From Chitinophagaceae bacterium (GTDB lineage Bacteria; Bacteroidota; Bacteroidia; Chitinophagales; Chitinophagaceae): DNA of 8,596 nt. Shown here piece by piece: positions 6,306-8,596 of the stretch. Location: the NCBI GenBank assembly GCA_017989935.1, contig JAGNOY010000067.1, positions 1-8,596 of the forward strand. The letters run 5' to 3'. The notes below the pieces were generated by a model. That model did no database searches, was not told the origin of the DNA, and saw only the letters and a program-made list of their open reading frames with translations. A program made the position numbers and the translations under genes. Within the stretch, counting starts at the first letter, position 1. Each line of letters opens with the position of its first letter.

Positions 6306-7214
6306 TTAGGATTGAGTCATTTTTAAAAAATACTCTTCCAATTGATTTTTATAATCTAAGCGTAAAATATCAATATGATGTTCATGGAGAAAATTAACCA
6401 TGGCTGGAATTGTTTGTTTTGACATGAAAAAAGAAAATTCTTGCTGATTAATTTCCTGTAATTGATTGTTCCAGCTGCTATTTTTTAAAAGTGTAGCACA
6501 CGCTTCGAATTGAACAACTTCTAGTCGTACATGCAAATTTTCCATCGAAAGCAATTCGCTCACTTTACCTTGTGCGATTCTTTTTCCTTTATGAATCAAG
6601 AGCATACTCGAACACATTTGTTGAACCTCACTTAAAATGTGTGAAGAAAAAATGATGGTTTTGCCGTGCTCTTTATTTAAATCCATGAGCAACATCCTTA
6701 AATCAATAATGCCTTGTGGATCTAATCCTGTATTCGGTTCATCTAAAATGATTAAGGCAGGATCATGAATTAAAACTTGTGCGAGGCCCAGTCTTTGTTT
6801 CATGCCATGTGAATAATTTTTTACCTTATCATTTTCTCGACCTAACAAACCTACTTTTCGAAACAAGTTTGTAAAATCACTCGAAGAAAATGATAATTGA
6901 TGTGCTCTTGCACAAAGCTTTAAATTATCCAAGGCTGACAAATAACCATAAAAATCAGGTTTCTCAATGATACATCCTACTTGACTCATCACTTCATGCC
7001 GCTGTGTAGTAATGGATTTGCCAAATAAACTAATTTGACCAGAAGTTGGCTTAATTAACCCCATGATCATTCTGAGTGTGGTACTTTTGCCAGAACCATT
7101 GGGACCTAAAAAGCCATAAATGTCACCTAAGCCAACATCAAAACTCAAATCTTCTACTGCTGTAAAATCTTTAAAAGATTTTGATACAGATTGTAATTGT
7201 ATGGCTGAGGACAT
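6306..7214 (-). CDS. ABC transporter ATP-binding protein (BcrA/NatA-like export ATPase)
   Basis: The 302-residue product is a complete ABC nucleotide-binding domain plus a C-terminal extension. Visible motifs are the Walker A GPNGSGKST (37-45), signature SHGMKQ (135-140), Walker B LIILDEP (154-160) with catalytic Glu159, D-loop NTGLD (161-165) and H-loop His192. Where most ABC ATPases have the Q-loop Gln, this protein has Glu84 in CIIEKPDFY (81-89), the E-loop variant seen in bacitracin and lantibiotic-immunity type ATPases. Residues from about 220 form the variable C-terminal region typical of this subfamily. It energises the permease encoded immediately downstream. It is the first gene of the operon, preceded 16 nt upstream by a -7 element and no Shine-Dalgarno. 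Biochemical class is certain; substrate is unknown, and the E-loop is only a hint towards bacitracin/lantibiotic-type exporters. Confidence 0.93.
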   Translation of the reverse strand: MSSAIQLQSVSKSFKDFTAVEDLSFDVGLGDIYGFLGPNGSGKSTTLRMIMGLIKPTSGQISLFGKSITTQRHEVMSQVGCIIEKPDFYGYLSALDNLKLCARAHQLSFSSSDFTNLFRKVGLLGRENDKVKNYSHGMKQRLGLAQVLIHDPALIILDEPNTGLDPQGIIDLRMLLMDLNKEHGKTIIFSSHILSEVQQMCSSMLLIHKGKRIAQGKVSELLSMENLHVRLEVVQFEACATLLKNSSWNNQLQEINQQEFSFFMSKQTIPAMVNFLHEHHIDILRLDYKNQLEEYFLKMTQS

Positions 7215-7230
7215 GCAGAGTATTTAGGGG

Positions 7231-7238
7231 CAAATGTA
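7231..7238 (-). promoter_or_regulatory. -7 promoter element (TAnnTTTG) for the ABC/LolA-like operon
   Basis: The minus strand reads TACATTTG, an exact -7 consensus match, followed by 16 nt to the ATG at 7214. The bases just after it (CCCCTAAA) resemble those after the pckA element (CACCCTAAAA). No good -33 element is apparent. Confidence 0.6.
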
Positions 7239-7415
7239 TAATTCGAGCGCAAATTACTTGAATCAACTTAATTGATATCATATTTTTCTATAAAGAAATC
7301 ACAAGAATATCTAAATATCTTTAGCCTGTTTTTTTGAAATGACTTTGATCTATAAGGAAACTTTTCAGGTATTTGAATGCTTCTAACTGATTCTTTATAA
7401 GTCAAATAAACAATT

Positions 7416-7433
7416 TACATGTTTTAACATGTA
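7416..7433. promoter_or_regulatory. Perfect 18-nt palindrome, candidate operator upstream of pckA
   Basis: TACATGTT and AACATGTA are perfect 8-bp inverted arms separated by TT. The symmetry and size fit the binding site of a dimeric regulator. It lies 72 nt before the pckA -7 element and 177 nt before that of the divergent ABC operon, a position suited to activation of pckA. No T-run follows, so a terminator is unlikely. The regulator is unknown and is not encoded in this window. Confidence 0.5.
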
Positions 7434-7457
7434 GATAAAACATCCTGGGTAGAATGA

Positions 7458-7465
7458 TGTTAACA
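7458..7465. repeat. Second palindrome sharing the TGTT/AACA half-sites
   Basis: TGTTAACA is self-complementary and repeats the inner half-sites of the larger palindrome (TGTT-TT-AACA at 7420-7429), without the two central bases. The centres are 37 nt apart. An overlapping inverted repeat, AACATC (7439-7444) with GATGTT (7456-7461), lies between them. It may be a weaker second site for the same regulator, or chance in AT-rich DNA. Confidence 0.25.
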
Positions 7466-7490
7466 AAATATGATGACAATCATTAAAATT

Positions 7491-7504
7491 TGTAGATTGT
7501 AGAT
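7491..7504 (+). repeat. Tandem direct repeat TGTAGAT x2 next to the pckA -7 element
   Basis: Two perfect head-to-tail copies of TGTAGAT end one base before the pckA -7 element, where the spacer towards the -33 region would lie. The core GTAGAT also occurs at 7431-7436, overlapping the edge of the palindrome. It could be an activator half-site array, or simple sequence duplication. Confidence 0.35.
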
Positions 7505-7505
7505 T

Positions 7506-7513
7506 TATCTTTG
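7506..7513 (+). promoter_or_regulatory. -7 promoter element (TAnnTTTG) for pckA
   Basis: TATCTTTG is an exact -7 consensus match, 19 nt before the pckA ATG at 7533, implying a leader of about 15 nt. A TTG at 7490-7492 is only 13 nt upstream, too close to be a standard -33 element, which would fit a promoter that depends on an activator. Confidence 0.65.
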
Positions 7514-7532
7514 CACCCTAAAACTATAAGGT

Positions 7533-8596
7533 ATGCAAGAAAATGGATTAAAAAATCCCTCTGCTGACATCACCCAATTGGGAATATCAGCTTCTATGAT
7601 TCATTGGAATCTCAGCCCAGAAGAATTAACAAAACAGACAGTAGACCTCAAGCAGGGAACCATTACAGACATGGGAGCCTTAGCAGTAAATACAGGAAAA
7701 TTTACCGGTCGATCGCCAAAAGATAAACTCACAGTTAAAGATAGTAACACAGAAAATAGCGTAGATTGGAGTGATATCAATATCGCCATTTCACCTGAAT
7801 CTTTTGAGTTACTTTTCAAAGATATCACCGCCTATTTAAGTGGAAAAGAACTTTGGGCTCGTGACGCTTATGCTTGCGCTGACCCGAAACATCGTTTGAA
7901 TATCCGTGTGATTAATGAATATCCTTGGGCTAACCTATTCTGCTACGATTTATTCTTGCGTCCAACTGAAGCTGAAATAAAAAGCCAAACACCAGAATGG
8001 ATTATCATTCAAGCACCAGGTTTCGAAGCTAACCCTGCCTATCATGGAACACGTCAGGCAAATTTTACAGTGGTCAATTTCACAAAAAAGATCATTTTAA
8101 TTGGCGGTAGTGCTTACACAGGCGAAATGAAGAAAGGAATTTTCGGTGTCCTAAACTATGTTTTACCGCACGAAAAAGGTGTGCTCAGTATGCATTGTTC
8201 TGCAAATGAAGGTGTAAACGGCGATGTAGCTTTGTTTTTCGGATTAAGCGGAACTGGCAAAACAACCTTAAGTGCCGATCCTAACAGAAAATTAATTGGT
8301 GATGATGAACATGGTTGGGACAATGGTTCTGTGTTTAATTTTGAAGGTGGATGTTATGCAAAATGCATCGATTTAACAGAAGAAAAAGAACCACAAATTT
8401 ATGCAGCCATCAAACCAAATGCCTTAGTTGAAAATACCAACTATTTACCTGGAACAAATACCGTAGATTTTGCTGATAGCAGTATCACCGAAAATACGCG
8501 TGTAGCCTACCCGATCAATCATATTTCGAATGCTAAAGAACCAAGTATCGGCGGCGATCCTAAAAATATATTCTTCTTAACTTGCGATGCTTATGG
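7533..8596 (+). CDS. pckA: Phosphoenolpyruvate carboxykinase (ATP), N-terminal two thirds (3' end outside window)
   Basis: The frame from the ATG at 7533 stays open for 354 codons to the right edge; the full family length is about 530-540. PckA interconverts oxaloacetate + ATP and phosphoenolpyruvate + CO2 + ADP in the cytosol, the first committed step of gluconeogenesis. Family landmarks are all present: GRSPKDK (59-65, substrate-binding Arg60 matching E. coli Arg65), AYTGEMKKGIF (194-204, Tyr195 and metal/substrate Lys201), MHCSAN (220-225, metal ligand His221), the P-loop GLSGTGKTT (237-245), DDEHGW (257-262) and ENTRVAYPINH (320-330, Arg323 matching Arg333). Nothing visible suggests inactivation. 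The start is supported by the -7 element 19 nt upstream and by the normal N-terminal length. The lid region and C-terminus are outside the window. The 318-nt region upstream suggests regulated expression. Confidence 0.96.
   Translation, partial: MQENGLKNPSADITQLGISASMIHWNLSPEELTKQTVDLKQGTITDMGALAVNTGKFTGRSPKDKLTVKDSNTENSVDWSDINIAISPESFELLFKDITAYLSGKELWARDAYACADPKHRLNIRVINEYPWANLFCYDLFLRPTEAEIKSQTPEWIIIQAPGFEANPAYHGTRQANFTVVNFTKKIILIGGSAYTGEMKKGIFGVLNYVLPHEKGVLSMHCSANEGVNGDVALFFGLSGTGKTTLSADPNRKLIGDDEHGWDNGSVFNFEGGCYAKCIDLTEEKEPQIYAAIKPNALVENTNYLPGTNTVDFADSSITENTRVAYPINHISNAKEPSIGGDPKNIFFLTCDAY

Larger units (their letters stand above)
7215..7532. other. 318-nt divergent control region between the ABC operon and pckA
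   Basis: No credible reading frame or RNA gene was found here. The region holds two outward-facing -7 elements, a perfect 18-nt palindrome (7416-7433), the palindrome TGTTAACA (7458-7465), a tandem TGTAGAT repeat and several smaller AT-rich inverted repeats, for example ATCAA/TTGAT at 7262-7276 and ATGAT/ATCAT at 7470-7483. The middle part, about 7280-7410, shows nothing clear beyond AT-rich sequence and a short direct repeat of AATATCT (7306-7320). Confidence 0.7.

Noticed and set aside
7311..7335. Terminator-like hairpin CTAAA/TTTAG followed by seven T
   Set aside because: Only five AT-rich base pairs, the T-run is displaced by four bases, and no plus-strand gene precedes it.
7340..7404. 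Inverted TGACTT/AAGTCA pair 53 nt apart
   Set aside because: Six-base arms over a long AT-rich spacer are expected by chance.
7528..7531. AAGG before the pckA start as a Shine-Dalgarno sequence
   Set aside because: Only one base separates it from the ATG, too close to position a ribosome; other genes here lack such sites.
7601..7828. 75-residue open frame on the minus strand inside pckA
   Set aside because: Overlaps conserved pckA coding sequence, including the GRSPKDK block; shadow frame.

Overview
The window is AT-rich and looks like chromosomal DNA of a Bacteroidota bacterium, probably of the Sphingobacteriales/Chitinophagales kind; genus cannot be read from it. The signs are: start codons without Shine-Dalgarno sequences; the Bacteroidota -7 promoter element TAnnTTTG placed 4-19 nt before the first gene of four transcription units; a leukotriene-A4-hydrolase-like M1 aminopeptidase made as a lipoprotein; a ComA-family phosphosulfolactate synthase; and a large secreted Asn/Thr/Ser-rich surface protein.

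Layout. (1) 1-1148, minus: the N-terminal 382 codons of a secreted, beta-rich surface protein; the rest lies beyond the left edge. (2) 1149-1354: divergent intergenic region; the plus-strand promoter lies so close to the next gene that its mRNA is probably leaderless. (3) 1355-2865, plus: comA-like phosphosulfolactate synthase followed 20 nt later by aroE (shikimate dehydrogenase, GTG start). (4) 2910-4757, plus: M1 metallo-aminopeptidase lipoprotein with its own promoter element. (5) 7214 down to 4760, minus: a compact operon of ABC ATPase, six-helix ABC-2 permease and an exported LolA-like protein, with junctions of 5 nt and a 1-nt stop/start overlap. It meets the aminopeptidase gene tail to tail with only 2 nt between stop codons. 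(6) 7215-7532: a 318-nt divergent control region with a perfect 8+8 bp palindrome, a second TGTTAACA site, a tandem TGTAGAT repeat and two promoter elements. (7) 7533-8596, plus: the first 354 codons of ATP-dependent PEP carboxykinase (pckA), cut by the right edge.

How the genes relate. PckA makes phosphoenolpyruvate, ComA consumes it with sulfite, and the shikimate pathway served by AroE also consumes it; this shared metabolite is suggestive but could be chance. The ATPase, permease and LolA-like protein most plausibly form one envelope export or lipid/lipoprotein-handling unit with unknown cargo. No tRNA, rRNA, CRISPR array, insertion sequence or clear intrinsic terminator was seen. I do not see an unmistakable new system. 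The best candidates for follow-up are the ABC/LolA-like operon, the palindromic control region of pckA, and the comA-like gene with its apparently leaderless start.
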